A stretch of 64,000 nt of DNA from Tenacibaculum discolor (lineage in GTDB: Bacteria > Bacteroidota > Bacteroidia > Flavobacteriales > Flavobacteriaceae): contig NZ_RCCS01000005.1 in NCBI RefSeq assembly GCF_003664185.1, positions 62,001 to 126,000 of the forward strand, read 5' to 3'. Both the position numbers and the translations under genes were made by a program. The notes beneath the pieces were generated by a model. It saw only the letters and a program-made list of their open reading frames with translations, searched no databases and had not been told where the DNA came from. Position 1 is the stretch's first letter; each line of letters opens with the position of its first letter. This document shows positions 38,060 to 47,281 of this stretch, piece after piece.

Positions 38060-39040
38060 TTATGCAGGAATCATCCATTTAAAATTGAATTTTGTATCTG
38101 GTACTACGATACGTTCAGTAATTCGGTACATTCTGTCTGGTAATTTCATTAAGAAATCTCTTGCTTTTTCTGCTTCTGGAGTTAAATTGGTAATCTTATC
38201 AATTTCCCATGTCGTATTTAATTTTTTCAAAATATCTACATAATCAAAACCAGTATATACTCCTACTCTTTGTGCTACTGTTGAAAAATCATCAAACAAA
38301 CTTCCTTTTTCACCAAAAGATTCTCTTAAATGCATTGCAGGCATTACTATTTTGTGTTTCATCATGTGTTGAAAAGCCAACATCATTTCACTTGGGTCTA
38401 TCTTAAAAATTTCTTTTACAAATTCAGTATACGCTAAGTGATGACGCATTTCGTCTCCTGCAATAATCTTAGACATTTTAGCCAAGGCTTTGTGTCCTTG
38501 CTTTTTGGCAATCTTAGCGACGTTATTGTGTGAAACATACGTTGCTAATTCTTGAAAACTTGTGTATATAAAGTTTTTATAAGGATCGGTAGCTGTACCA
38601 ATATCAAATCCGTCAGCAATTAAGTGTTGTGTAGATACTTCTACCTCACGCATGTTTACTCTTCCTGAAAGGTATAAATACTTATTTAACACATCTCCAT
38701 GACGGTTTTCTTCTGCAGTCCAAGCACGAATCCATTTTGCCCAACCATTATCTGGTTGTTGTGTTACTCCATCTAAGTCTAATAACCAAGACTCATAAGT
38801 TGGTAATGCTTCTTCAGTAATAGTATCTCCTACTAAAACTACCCAAAAATCATCATCAAGCTCTTTTGATAGTTCTCGAATCTCTTTTACTTCTTCTATA
38901 AAAGAATCTTGTTGTGAATTAGGTAAAAAATCAGTTGGTTGCCAAATTTTTTCAATTGGCATTAAGAATTTGTCTACAAAACTGTCAATGTTTTTTTCCA
39001 GCGTTTGCATTACTTCCTTTCTAATGTTTTGTATTGACAT
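38060..39040 (-). CDS. Acyl-[acyl-carrier-protein] desaturase
   Basis: A 326-residue soluble diiron desaturase of the stearoyl-ACP type, which introduces a cis double bond into acyl-ACP. The two carboxylate-histidine iron motifs are EENRHGD (about residue 130) and GDEMRHH (about residue 215), as in plant delta-9 desaturases. It needs ferredoxin and oxygen. It lies 38 bases after a PlsC-family acyltransferase gene on the same strand, which suggests a small unit for membrane phospholipid adjustment. Soluble desaturases of this type are found in several marine Bacteroidota. Confidence 0.93.
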   Translation of the reverse strand: MSIQNIRKEVMQTLEKNIDSFVDKFLMPIEKIWQPTDFLPNSQQDSFIEEVKEIRELSKELDDDFWVVLVGDTITEEALPTYESWLLDLDGVTQQPDNGWAKWIRAWTAEENRHGDVLNKYLYLSGRVNMREVEVSTQHLIADGFDIGTATDPYKNFIYTSFQELATYVSHNNVAKIAKKQGHKALAKMSKIIAGDEMRHHLAYTEFVKEIFKIDPSEMMLAFQHMMKHKIVMPAMHLRESFGEKGSLFDDFSTVAQRVGVYTGFDYVDILKKLNTTWEIDKITNLTPEAEKARDFLMKLPDRMYRITERIVVPDTKFNFKWMIPA

Positions 39041-39078
39041 AATTTATTTTAAGGGTTTATATTTATTGTTGTTTTCAT

Positions 39079-39807
39079 CTAGTATATCCCAGATTTTACA
39101 GCTGTTTCTGTTTTAGACATTAACTCATCAAACGATACACTGTTTACCTTTATTGGTTCATGAGTTTTTATTTTTATCGGGCTTCCAATTCCTAATGGAA
39201 ATTTTCCGTATTTAAATACTTTCCACGAGTTATTAATCGATAGAGGAACAACATAAGCTTCTGGATTGTATTTTGCTATCATTTTAAGCCCATTAACGGA
39301 GAATGACTTAGGTTTTCCAGTTCTACTTCTTGTTCCTTCAGGAAAAATAGCCGCAGACCATTTATTTTCTTTTATTCGTTTCGCAAATTTTCCTAATTCT
39401 GACAATGCTTGTTTCGCATCTTTTCTATCAATTAAAGCTGCTCCTCCGTATTTTAAGTTGAAGGAAATGCTAGGAATTCCTTTTCCTAGCTCTTTTTTTG
39501 ACACAAATTTTGGGTAGTGTTTCCTAAGATACCAAATAATTGGCGGAATATCAAATGTACTTTGATGATTTGCCACAAAAATTAAGGTTGTATTTTCTGG
39601 TAAATCCTGTTTATTTTCAAATTGTACTCTAATTCCTAATATCAATAATGATTTTATGAGGAACCAATTCATAATATTTACTACGTTCTGGTGTCCTTCT
39701 TGCCCAAAGAGTTTAAGACCTAACCATTGTAATGGGTGAAAAATTAATAATAAAGAAAAAAACACCAATGCAAAGATTGATGAGAGTATATAACTTAAAA
39801 CCTTCAT
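39079..39807 (-). CDS. 1-acyl-sn-glycerol-3-phosphate acyltransferase (PlsC family), copy 2
   Basis: A 242-residue lysophosphatidate acyltransferase. One N-terminal transmembrane segment (about 5-28) precedes the catalytic NHQSTFD (about 80), the FVSKKELGKGIP block, and FPEGTRSRTGKPKSF, the textbook second motif (more canonical than copy 1 at 25448). It should act at the cytoplasmic membrane in phosphatidate synthesis. Its proximity to the desaturase gene suggests cotranscription and joint control of lipid unsaturation. Confidence 0.92.
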   Translation of the reverse strand: MKVLSYILSSIFALVFFSLLLIFHPLQWLGLKLFGQEGHQNVVNIMNWFLIKSLLILGIRVQFENKQDLPENTTLIFVANHQSTFDIPPIIWYLRKHYPKFVSKKELGKGIPSISFNLKYGGAALIDRKDAKQALSELGKFAKRIKENKWSAAIFPEGTRSRTGKPKSFSVNGLKMIAKYNPEAYVVPLSINNSWKVFKYGKFPLGIGSPIKIKTHEPIKVNSVSFDELMSKTETAVKSGIY

Positions 39808-39892
39808 TCTATTAGTTGTTTTTGTTATTTGCTTAGTCTTTTATTTAATAAGTTAATCATACCGATTTCATTACTAAAACATTACTAGTGCG

Positions 39893-39900
39893 CAAAAATA
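39893..39900 (-). promoter_or_regulatory. Putative promoter -7 element of the acyltransferase-desaturase pair
   Basis: Minus strand TATTTTTG matches TAnnTTTG, about 85 bases before the ATG. It abuts the terminator of the gene upstream, and no -33 TTG is seen. Confidence 0.35.
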
Positions 39901-39901
39901 G

Positions 39902-39921
39902 AAAATCCCGCGGAAGCGGGA
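39902..39921 (-). terminator. Terminator of the membrane-protein gene at 39935
   Basis: Minus strand hairpin TCCCGC / GCGGGA (39906-39911, 39916-39921) with a 4-base loop and a following TTTTC. Confidence 0.75.
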
Positions 39922-39934
39922 CTATAATTTTATC

Positions 39935-40372
39935 TTAAAACCAATTGCTCCAAGGAATTCTTGCGAGAATTAGTACCAAAGCTAAGCCATAAAAGATTGT
40001 AAAGGTTTTAAACTTAGCTTCGCTTTTTACTTGTTTTTTATGTTTTGACCAACCTATCGTGATTAATACGATGGCAATAATCATGGTTAATGGGTGCTCA
40101 ATAGCCAATAGTCTTGCTATTGGTTCTTTCATTACTTCTCCTCCATTAGCTTTTAAAGCTTTATACCAAGGAGACATAAAATACCATCCTAAACCGATTA
40201 ATAGTTGAATATGAGTTGTAATTAAAGTAAATAGTCCTAAACGAAACTCTTTATGGGTAAATTCTTTTTTTTGTACTAATCCTATAATAGCATTTACAAC
40301 AGTAAAAATTAAAACTGCTAATACAATATATGCCCAATAAGAGTGCAAAGTTTTCATCATGATTTTATACAT
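39935..40372 (-). CDS. Small integral membrane protein (cytochrome b-like annotation in relatives)
   Basis: A 145-residue protein with four predicted transmembrane helices. Histidines lie in or near the helices (LHSYW near the start, TTHIQLLIGLGWYF, and IEHPLTMIIAIVL), which might bind heme; I recall that flavobacterial relatives are sometimes labelled cytochrome b, but no canonical heme motif settles this. The function is unknown. The start may be the ATG at 40372 or the pair of ATGs four codons later. Its neighbours give no hint of a pathway. Confidence 0.65.
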   Translation of the reverse strand: MYKIMMKTLHSYWAYIVLAVLIFTVVNAIIGLVQKKEFTHKEFRLGLFTLITTHIQLLIGLGWYFMSPWYKALKANGGEVMKEPIARLLAIEHPLTMIIAIVLITIGWSKHKKQVKSEAKFKTFTIFYGLALVLILARIPWSNWF

Positions 40373-40410
40373 TTTTAGTTAGTGTAAAAATACTGAATTT
40401 TCTGCATAAA

Positions 40411-40436
40411 AAAACCACCTCAGGTGAGGTGGTTTT
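40411..40436 (-). terminator. Terminator of the TonB receptor gene at 40458
   Basis: Perfect stem AAAACCACCTCA / TGAGGTGGTTTT with a 2-base centre (40411-40436). The flanking A run gives a U-tract on the minus strand. Confidence 0.85.
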
Positions 40437-40457
40437 AAGTTTATTTCTAATTTGTAA

Positions 40458-43232
40458 TTAGAACTGATACTTTAATGATAAGTTCCAAGTTCTACCAAAA
40501 CCAAACCAAACTTGGTTTCTAGTATCAATCCCTTTATAAGTACTCACAGTTGTTACTGGATTTACTTGTGGATCTGTATCATCTGTATAAATACTTGAAC
40601 TAGCTTCCGCTATATACTCTGTATCAAATAAATTATTAACATTAACTCTAAAACTTAAACTACTATCATTATCAAAGTTTAGTTTATAACCTGCACCTAT
40701 ATCAAATAAGTTATAACTAGGTAATTCTAAAGCGCCTCTATTATTTGGTGATAAAAATGCTGCATCGTTAGCCCAATTTCTTGTATCTAATTGAAAAGAG
40801 AAGTCAGAGTACAATTGTGCTGCGTATCTCCAATCTGCACTAAAATCAAAATTACTCGTAATATCATAATTTAAACCTAATGTAGCTGTTGTTTGTGCTG
40901 CATCTCCGACTTTTGTCCCATCAATATATAAAGTAGCTGAGTCTACTAATGTTTGGCTACTATCAAATACACTAGCTGTTACATTATCTTTATACTCCCA
41001 GTTACCAACACTAACCATACCTTTTAACCTCATTCTATCAAAAGGTCTAATAGTATATTCTAACTCTATACCAGAGTGAACTTGTTTAAGTCCACTAAAA
41101 GTTGCTGTTCCATCATCTACTGCGTCTGTTCCTCTGATTGTTCTTGAGATAAAACGATCTGCCCAGGTAGTGTTATATAGGTTTAAATTAACATCAATAA
41201 ACTCAGATTTAAAACCATAACCTAACTCGAAAGAAGTAATGGTCTCGTTCTCTGCATCTTCATTAATATTATTAGAAAAATTAGGAAAAACAGCATCAAA
41301 GAAAGGTTGTCTTTTAATTAAACCTGCATTAAAAAATACGTTATGAGCATCATTAATGTTATAGTTTAAACCTCCTTTTACATATCCTCCCGTTTTAGAT
41401 TCTGTATCACTCACTACGTTGTTAATTTGATCAAAATAATCAATTCGTGTGTAAGTTTGTTTTGATAAACCAAATTGTACTACCGCAGATAAATTATCAT
41501 CATTATCATATTCTACTAAACCATTAGCTCCATACCAATCCACTTCTCCTACGTTATAATAATCAATTTTAGCACCTCCTAAACCAGTGTCATTAAATGG
41601 TGAAGCTTTAATAGTTTCTGTTTGAATAACCCCAGTATCTAAATTTTTATTTCCTGTACTATAGTAACCGTCTAATCCTAATAAGTCATTCAACACTCTA
41701 TAATGGAATCCTTCATACGATCTAACATCAACACCTAGACCAAAAGTCCAGTCATTCAATTCGTATTTTAAATTAGATATTGCTCCGTACCAGTTGTGAG
41801 AATTCATCGAAGCTCTTCTAACAGCAACATTACTATTTACTCCATCCTCACTATAACCATTTGAACCTATAATTAATCCTTGGTACGCTCCTCTTCCTGT
41901 ATCACCTGTAAATGGAGTGCCTGCTCTGTTATTAGCAACAACAGCATCAAAATCAATAGTTCCGTCAGTTTTTCTATATGGTAAGTTACCATCAGCAATT
42001 GCTTCTGTTAAATCTTTTCTAAATGGGTTAATTCCAAAGTTTGAACCTCTTGATCCAGTTCCTCCTCCTCGACCCCAAGAACCGTAAACAGAAGTTGATA
42101 ACGATAAGTTATCATTAATGTTCCAATCCCAGTTTAAAGTAGCTATTGGTTTGTTATAAAAATTCCTTCTAAAAGAATACTCATCACCATTCAAAGTTCC
42201 CCAATCTGCATTAAATCTTCTAAAGTCTTTTCCTCCATAATTCATGAAGTCTCTTATGGATAATCTTGTTGATCTTTGATTATGCCATTGAGCAGCCCCT
42301 GTAAAAGTAAAATTAAAAGCATGTTGTTCAGATGGCTTGTAACCTAAAGAAAATAAATATGTATATCCTTCTCCTTCTGTTCCATCAACATATCCGTCTC
42401 CTTGCCATCTTCCTATTAAAACGCTAGCAGCCCAACCTTTTTCATTAACACCTGTGTTGTATGATAAAGTTGTTTTATAATATCCGTCATTTCCAAAGCT
42501 AGAAGCTAAAGCTCCTCCTTCTTTATTATCTGTTGATTTTGTTACAATTGTCATAGTACCTCCAACAGAAGGAACAGCTAATTTAGAAGCTCCTAAACCT
42601 CTTTGAATTTGAATCCCTGAAGCTACATCTGATAAACCTTGCCAATTTGACCAATAAACACTACCATTTTCCATATCGTTTACTGGCTGACCATTAATTA
42701 TTACTGCTGTATTTACTTGACCAAAACCTCGTACTCTTAATGTTCCATCTCCATAACCTCCTCCAGTTTTTGTCGCATAAACAGAAGGTGTAGTATTTAA
42801 AATTTCTGGAAATTCTTGATTTCCTAATTTTGCTTGAATTTCTGAAGCTCTAATAGTGGATGCAGCTACAGGCGTTTTTCTTTCTTGAACTAAATCAATA
42901 ACTCCTTTACCAACAATTACAATTTCATCTAAAGTATTAGATGGCTGTAAAGCGATAGTTCCTAAATCAGAAACTCCAGTAAAAGATACTTCTTTGTTAG
43001 TATACCCAACAAATGATACTACTACTACTCCTGTATTTGAGCTAGCGTTTAGTATAAATTTTCCATCAAAGTCAGTTGCTGAACCGTTTGTAGTTCCTTT
43101 TACTACAACGTTAGCTCCTGGTAATGGTTCCCCCATTTCGTCAACTACTGTACCAGTAATTTTTGTTTGACCTAAAACCGTAGCCGTTACAAAGAACAAA
43201 GCTACAAGTAATACATTTTTAAATGTTTTCAT
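40458..43232 (-). CDS. TonB-dependent receptor, substrate unknown
   Basis: A 924-residue outer-membrane receptor: signal peptide MKTFKNVLLVALFFVTATVLGQ, a CarboxypepD_reg-like domain (about 24-100, GTVVDEMGEPLPGANVVVKG), a short TonB-box-like region LDEIVIVGKG, plug (about 115-235, with RVRGFGQVNTAVIINGQPVND) and a barrel ending LSLKYQF. The plug is related to that of Fe-citrate/vitamin-type receptors and does not show SusC features; there is no SusD partner. Substrate unknown. Monocistronic, with a long upstream gap (43233-43449) and a strong terminator. Confidence 0.87.
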   Translation of the reverse strand: MKTFKNVLLVALFFVTATVLGQTKITGTVVDEMGEPLPGANVVVKGTTNGSATDFDGKFILNASSNTGVVVVSFVGYTNKEVSFTGVSDLGTIALQPSNTLDEIVIVGKGVIDLVQERKTPVAASTIRASEIQAKLGNQEFPEILNTTPSVYATKTGGGYGDGTLRVRGFGQVNTAVIINGQPVNDMENGSVYWSNWQGLSDVASGIQIQRGLGASKLAVPSVGGTMTIVTKSTDNKEGGALASSFGNDGYYKTTLSYNTGVNEKGWAASVLIGRWQGDGYVDGTEGEGYTYLFSLGYKPSEQHAFNFTFTGAAQWHNQRSTRLSIRDFMNYGGKDFRRFNADWGTLNGDEYSFRRNFYNKPIATLNWDWNINDNLSLSTSVYGSWGRGGGTGSRGSNFGINPFRKDLTEAIADGNLPYRKTDGTIDFDAVVANNRAGTPFTGDTGRGAYQGLIIGSNGYSEDGVNSNVAVRRASMNSHNWYGAISNLKYELNDWTFGLGVDVRSYEGFHYRVLNDLLGLDGYYSTGNKNLDTGVIQTETIKASPFNDTGLGGAKIDYYNVGEVDWYGANGLVEYDNDDNLSAVVQFGLSKQTYTRIDYFDQINNVVSDTESKTGGYVKGGLNYNINDAHNVFFNAGLIKRQPFFDAVFPNFSNNINEDAENETITSFELGYGFKSEFIDVNLNLYNTTWADRFISRTIRGTDAVDDGTATFSGLKQVHSGIELEYTIRPFDRMRLKGMVSVGNWEYKDNVTASVFDSSQTLVDSATLYIDGTKVGDAAQTTATLGLNYDITSNFDFSADWRYAAQLYSDFSFQLDTRNWANDAAFLSPNNRGALELPSYNLFDIGAGYKLNFDNDSSLSFRVNVNNLFDTEYIAEASSSIYTDDTDPQVNPVTTVSTYKGIDTRNQVWFGFGRTWNLSLKYQF

Positions 43233-43449
43233 TTTTTAATCTAATTGTTATTAAATGCAGGTGCAAATATCCTGCTTTTCATTAGTGCTAATATTAACTT
43301 AATGTTAAGTTTTAACAATAAATTAAGACCTTACAACATCTAAAAAAAAGTTTTTAACACTATGATACAATGATTTACACTCTAATTTAATCGTTAACAA
43401 AATCTATATTTAAGTTAAAAAATGTAAAAGAGATACGATTGGATATAAT

Positions 43450-45021
43450 TTAATCGCTTATAAGTTTTTTTTGAGCTAGTTCTTTTCCTAATTCAACACC
43501 AAATTGATCGTATGAAAATATATTCCATAAAACTCCTTGAGTAAAAATTTTATGTTCATATATAGCTAAGAGCATTCCTAAAGAATAAGGTGTTAATTTT
43601 TTAAAAGTTATTGAATTACTAGGGTGATTACCCTTAAACACTTTATAAGGTAAAAGTGTATTTATTTGGTTTAGTTGATTATTAACCTTTAATTCTAAAT
43701 GGGCTTCTTCTTTAGTTCTTCCAAAAGCTAAAGCCTCTTGTTGAGCAAAACAATTTGCAAGTAACTTTTCGTGATGTTCTTCTAAACTATATAAAGACTC
43801 TTTAAAACCAATAAAATCAACCGGTATTAATTTTGTTCCATGATGCAATAGCTGCATAAAAGCATGTTGTGAATTCACTCCCGTTCCTCCCCAAACAATA
43901 GTTCCTGTTTGGTAATCAACTCTATTTCCATTTCTATCAACATCTTTACCATTGCTTTCCATTACAGCTTGTTGTAAGTATACTGGCAACTTCTCTAAAT
44001 ACTCACTGTAAGGTAACACCATTTCTGTTTCTGAACCAAAGAAATTATTATACCAAATACTCAAAAGCGCTAGTATAACTGGTATGTTTTTATCAAAGCT
44101 TGTAGTCTTAAAATGTTCATCAATTTTTTCAGCTCCTCTTAACAACTTTTCGAAATTATCAAACCCTAATGATAAAGAAATTGACAAACCTACAGTTGAC
44201 CATAGAGAAAATCGACCACCAACCCAGTCCCACATGGGGAATATGTTTTTTTTATCAACTCCAAAATTATCAACTGCTTTAGTATTACATGATACCGCAA
44301 CAAAGTGTTTAGAAACATCAAAAACAGTAGCTGATTTTAAGAACCAATCTCTTATTGTATTAGCATTATTAATTGTTTCTTGGGTTGTAAAACTTTTAGA
44401 AACTATAATAAAAAGTGTCGTCTCTAGATTTATCTTTTTTAAAACTTCAAAAACATGGTCTCCGTCAATATTTGACACAAAATGTGTGTTGAGTTTATTT
44501 TTGTAGAATTGTAATGCTTCTACCACCATTTTAGGTCCTAAATCCGATCCACCTACACCGATGTTAACGACATCTGTGATTGATTTTCCTGTGTACCCTT
44601 TCCACTTCCCTGAAATAACTTTATTACTAAAAGCTTTCATCTTTCGTAAAGCTGTTTTAATCTTAGGCTTTACATCTTTACCATCTACAAAAATGGGTGC
44701 GTCTGTACTGCTTCTTAAAGCTGTATGTAATACTGCTCTATTTTCTGTAACATTAATTTTATCTCCTGAAAAATATTTTTCAATAGCATCTTTTAACTCA
44801 ACTTCTTCAGCTAAAGAAACTAATAAATCAATTGTTTCTTGGGTTATTCTGTTTTTAGAATAATCTACAAACAACTCGTCTAAACAAATAGAAAATTCAT
44901 CTTTTCTACTTTTATTCTTACGAAACAGTTCCTTTAACTCATAACCTTTCGCCTCATTAAAATGTTTTGTTAACCTCTCCCAAGCATTAGTTTCTGTAGG
45001 GTTTATATTCTGTAATGGCAT
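43450..45021 (-). CDS. pgi: Glucose-6-phosphate isomerase
   Basis: A 523-residue phosphoglucose isomerase interconverting glucose-6-phosphate and fructose-6-phosphate. Family signatures are visible: IGVGGSDLGPKMV, the SKSFTTQETINN phosphate loop, GGRFSLWSTVG, and GTGVNSQHAFMQLLHHG. The catalytic Glu and His lie in YLQQAVMESNGKDVDRNG and QHAFMQLLHHGT. The ATG is 2 bases after the M23 peptidase stop, so they are cotranscribed. Confidence 0.97.
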   Translation of the reverse strand: MPLQNINPTETNAWERLTKHFNEAKGYELKELFRKNKSRKDEFSICLDELFVDYSKNRITQETIDLLVSLAEEVELKDAIEKYFSGDKINVTENRAVLHTALRSSTDAPIFVDGKDVKPKIKTALRKMKAFSNKVISGKWKGYTGKSITDVVNIGVGGSDLGPKMVVEALQFYKNKLNTHFVSNIDGDHVFEVLKKINLETTLFIIVSKSFTTQETINNANTIRDWFLKSATVFDVSKHFVAVSCNTKAVDNFGVDKKNIFPMWDWVGGRFSLWSTVGLSISLSLGFDNFEKLLRGAEKIDEHFKTTSFDKNIPVILALLSIWYNNFFGSETEMVLPYSEYLEKLPVYLQQAVMESNGKDVDRNGNRVDYQTGTIVWGGTGVNSQHAFMQLLHHGTKLIPVDFIGFKESLYSLEEHHEKLLANCFAQQEALAFGRTKEEAHLELKVNNQLNQINTLLPYKVFKGNHPSNSITFKKLTPYSLGMLLAIYEHKIFTQGVLWNIFSYDQFGVELGKELAQKKLISD

Positions 45022-45023
45022 AA

Positions 45024-46304
45024 TTAATATGTAGCTAAAATTTCTTTTTCTTTAAATGAAAGTGGTTCTAGTTGTGGTAATTTTATACTGTCTAATTGTC
45101 TTTTTAATGGTTTTATATATTCTAAATATGTGGGTTTTATTTTAGGGTCTAAAGGCTCTGCTGATGGTAATTTTTCACGGAACGGATCTACTTGTCGTCC
45201 ATTTTTCCAGAAACGATAGCAAACATGTGGTCCACTAGTGTTTCCTGTCATACCTACCCAACCAATAATATCTCCTTGTTTTACATATTCACCAACTCTT
45301 ACTTTCCTCCTTTTCATATGTAAATACTGAGTTGTATAAGTACTATTGTGCTTTACTTTTACATAGTTTCCATTACCTCCTCTTCTCGCAGATTCTACAA
45401 CAGTACCACTAGCTGTGGTCATAATAGGAGTTCCATACCTAGCAGCAAAATCAGTACCTTTATGAGCTCTCACCCTGTTACCGTAAAGTTTTATTCGCCT
45501 TCTTAAATTATAACGTGATGATATTCTGTATTGAAATTTAATTGGTGATTTTAAAAATGCTCTTCGTAGCATGTTTCCTTCTTGATCATAATATTCAGGA
45601 ATTTTTTTAATTGAATCGGCTACGTATCTGTATGCATACAAATCTTCTCCATTATGTTTAAAAATAGCTGCTTTTACTTTACCGTACCCGACAAAGGTTG
45701 TATCGTTTATAAACTTTTCTTCAAAAATCAATTTAAATGTGTCTCCTTTTTGTAAACGATAAAAATCTAGCGTCCAAGCATAAATATCTGCTACCGTATT
45801 GGTAAGTGTTGGTTTTAACTGTAAACTATCCATCGTCATAGATAAATTAGAGTAAATCTTACCTGCTATTTCTTTTTCAACAGTCTTTATCTTTTTTCTA
45901 TGTTTGTATGCAGATATAATTGAATCTTTAAAATCGATAATAGTAGCTTCTACTTTGTTGTGTTTATAAATAAAAACCTGTGCTTGATCTAAACTGTCTT
46001 TTGAAGCTAAAATTGTGTACGCTTTTCCTGATCGTATCCTTCTTACATCAAAAGTGTCTTTAATTCTAGTTGCTATTTCATTAATTTTAGGATACATTAC
46101 ATGATGTCTATCCATAATAACCCCAAAACTTTCTCCATTCTTTATAGTATCGTTAATAACCTTAAAATTATCTAAATTAAAACCGTAAGCTATAACAGGC
46201 TTTGGTTTTTCTATTTTGACAGGTTCTTGTACGACTATTTTCTTTTCTTTTTTACATGAAAAGAAAAGACATAAAATAATGAATGTAAGAATGAATTTTT
46301 TCAA
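45024..46304 (-). CDS. M23-family metallopeptidase (peptidoglycan DD-endopeptidase), lipoprotein
   Basis: A LytM-type zinc endopeptidase that would cut peptidoglycan cross-links in the periplasm. The catalytic domain (last third) shows HKGTDFAARYGTP, the QYLHM and GPHVCYRFWKNG motifs: all metal-binding His and Asp are present, so it should be active. The N-terminus carries a lipobox, CLFFSC. I place the start at the TTG at 46304 (codon 1 before KKFILTFII, 17 residues to the lipid-bearing Cys, 426 residues in all). A longer reading from 46337 would begin inside a TACTTTTG promoter element. pgi starts 2 bases downstream. Confidence 0.88.
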   Translation of the reverse strand: MKKFILTFIILCLFFSCKKEKKIVVQEPVKIEKPKPVIAYGFNLDNFKVINDTIKNGESFGVIMDRHHVMYPKINEIATRIKDTFDVRRIRSGKAYTILASKDSLDQAQVFIYKHNKVEATIIDFKDSIISAYKHRKKIKTVEKEIAGKIYSNLSMTMDSLQLKPTLTNTVADIYAWTLDFYRLQKGDTFKLIFEEKFINDTTFVGYGKVKAAIFKHNGEDLYAYRYVADSIKKIPEYYDQEGNMLRRAFLKSPIKFQYRISSRYNLRRRIKLYGNRVRAHKGTDFAARYGTPIMTTASGTVVESARRGGNGNYVKVKHNSTYTTQYLHMKRRKVRVGEYVKQGDIIGWVGMTGNTSGPHVCYRFWKNGRQVDPFREKLPSAEPLDPKIKPTYLEYIKPLKRQLDSIKLPQLEPLSFKEKEILATY

Positions 46305-46334
46305 AAAAAGCTGCTTTAAATTTGAGTTTATGCG

Positions 46335-46342
46335 CAAAAGTA
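46335..46342 (-). promoter_or_regulatory. Putative promoter -7 element of the M23-pgi transcript
   Basis: Minus strand TACTTTTG matches TAnnTTTG. With a start point about 7 bases downstream, translation must begin after roughly 46328, which supports the TTG start at 46304. Confidence 0.5.
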
Positions 46343-46401
46343 CAAATAAATACTATTTTTCCTCCCACTTTAACAATTCTTAAACAGCTTATATAGTTTT
46401 T

Positions 46402-47178
46402 TTAATCAACAACTATTTCAAAAGGATTTGCTAATCCTTTATAAGCATCTAATTCTGCACGTAATGATCCAACGGCTAAAGAAGCTTTCATTTTTATTGG
46501 TATTTTATTGTCATCTGCTGAAATCCAAATAGTAACACTTTCTTTTGCTTTAAAAACTCTACCGGCTTGAACCAATGGTCTAAATTTTTGCGTTTTAACC
46601 TTACCAAACTTTGTTTTTAATGTTTCGTGCCCCAAAAATCGTAATTTAAACGGGTAACTTTTATTATCGAAAAACATATCAAGCTTGATTTCATCTCCTT
46701 TTCTTAAATTTTTGGTATTCTGACTTCTTAAAAAATAGAAGGTAGAAATCATGTCTTGAGGTGACCTAACAGAAATTAATGTATCTTTTTGCTTACGGAA
46801 ATCTTGAACGTACGCTGTATTTTTTTTATGGTTAAAGGTTATATGACGATTCTTTTTATGACCTCCTTCATCTATTTTTCTTTTGAATAAATAAGGCTGT
46901 ACTTTATCAATTCCAAAGTAACTTTCATACCTGTCTTCAACCTTAAAAAACCAACTAATAACACCCGTTGTTTTACCAGTTCCTATAGCATGTAGTACTT
47001 TTTGGTTATTTAAATTCTTTTCTTTTAACTGTAAAACTGCTGTTCCTGCTTTTAAAAACCCGCTATAGCTCATATCAAAACGAAGCCATTCTCCGCTCTT
47101 ATAAGCTGTTGGTTTACTTTGTGCAAAAAAACTTTGTGCAACTACTAAAAGTGTAAAAAACAATATTCTTTTTCTCAT
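46402..47178 (-). CDS. DUF3108 exported protein
   Basis: A 258-residue exported protein: signal peptide MRKRILFFTLLVVAQSFFAQ followed by one DUF3108 domain (beta-rich, with KTTGVISWFFKVEDRYESYF and VTIWISADDNKIPIKMKA). Relatives are periplasmic or outer-membrane-facing proteins of unknown function, possibly with a lipocalin-like barrel. The ATG at 47178 is preferred to a TTG three codons upstream. It lies about 100 bases before the M23 peptidase gene on the same strand; this gene order recurs in flavobacteria as far as I recall. Confidence 0.85.
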   Translation of the reverse strand: MRKRILFFTLLVVAQSFFAQSKPTAYKSGEWLRFDMSYSGFLKAGTAVLQLKEKNLNNQKVLHAIGTGKTTGVISWFFKVEDRYESYFGIDKVQPYLFKRKIDEGGHKKNRHITFNHKKNTAYVQDFRKQKDTLISVRSPQDMISTFYFLRSQNTKNLRKGDEIKLDMFFDNKSYPFKLRFLGHETLKTKFGKVKTQKFRPLVQAGRVFKAKESVTIWISADDNKIPIKMKASLAVGSLRAELDAYKGLANPFEIVVD

Positions 47179-47229
47179 AATGTTCAAACTTATGAAAATT
47201 GATAGACAATTACCGTTCCAAAAATTAAA

Positions 47230-47262
47230 AAAAGCTGTTTAACAGAATATTAAACAGCTTTT
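47230..47262 (-). terminator. Terminator of kynA
   Basis: Perfect 13-bp stem AAAAGCTGTTTAA / TTAAACAGCTTTT (47230-47242, 47250-47262) with a 7-base loop and an A run that becomes a U-tract on the minus strand. Confidence 0.85.
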
Positions 47263-47281
47263 ATCTTATAGTTACTAGAAT

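Noticed and set aside
40458-43232. SusC/SusD-type polysaccharide locus
   Set aside because: The receptor lacks SusC features, and no SusD-like lipoprotein or glycoside hydrolase gene is nearby.
43233-43449. Possible regulatory RNA upstream of the TonB receptor at 40458
   Set aside because: The 217-base gap is AT-rich with only a short GCAGG/CCTGC repeat; no convincing structure or promoter was found.
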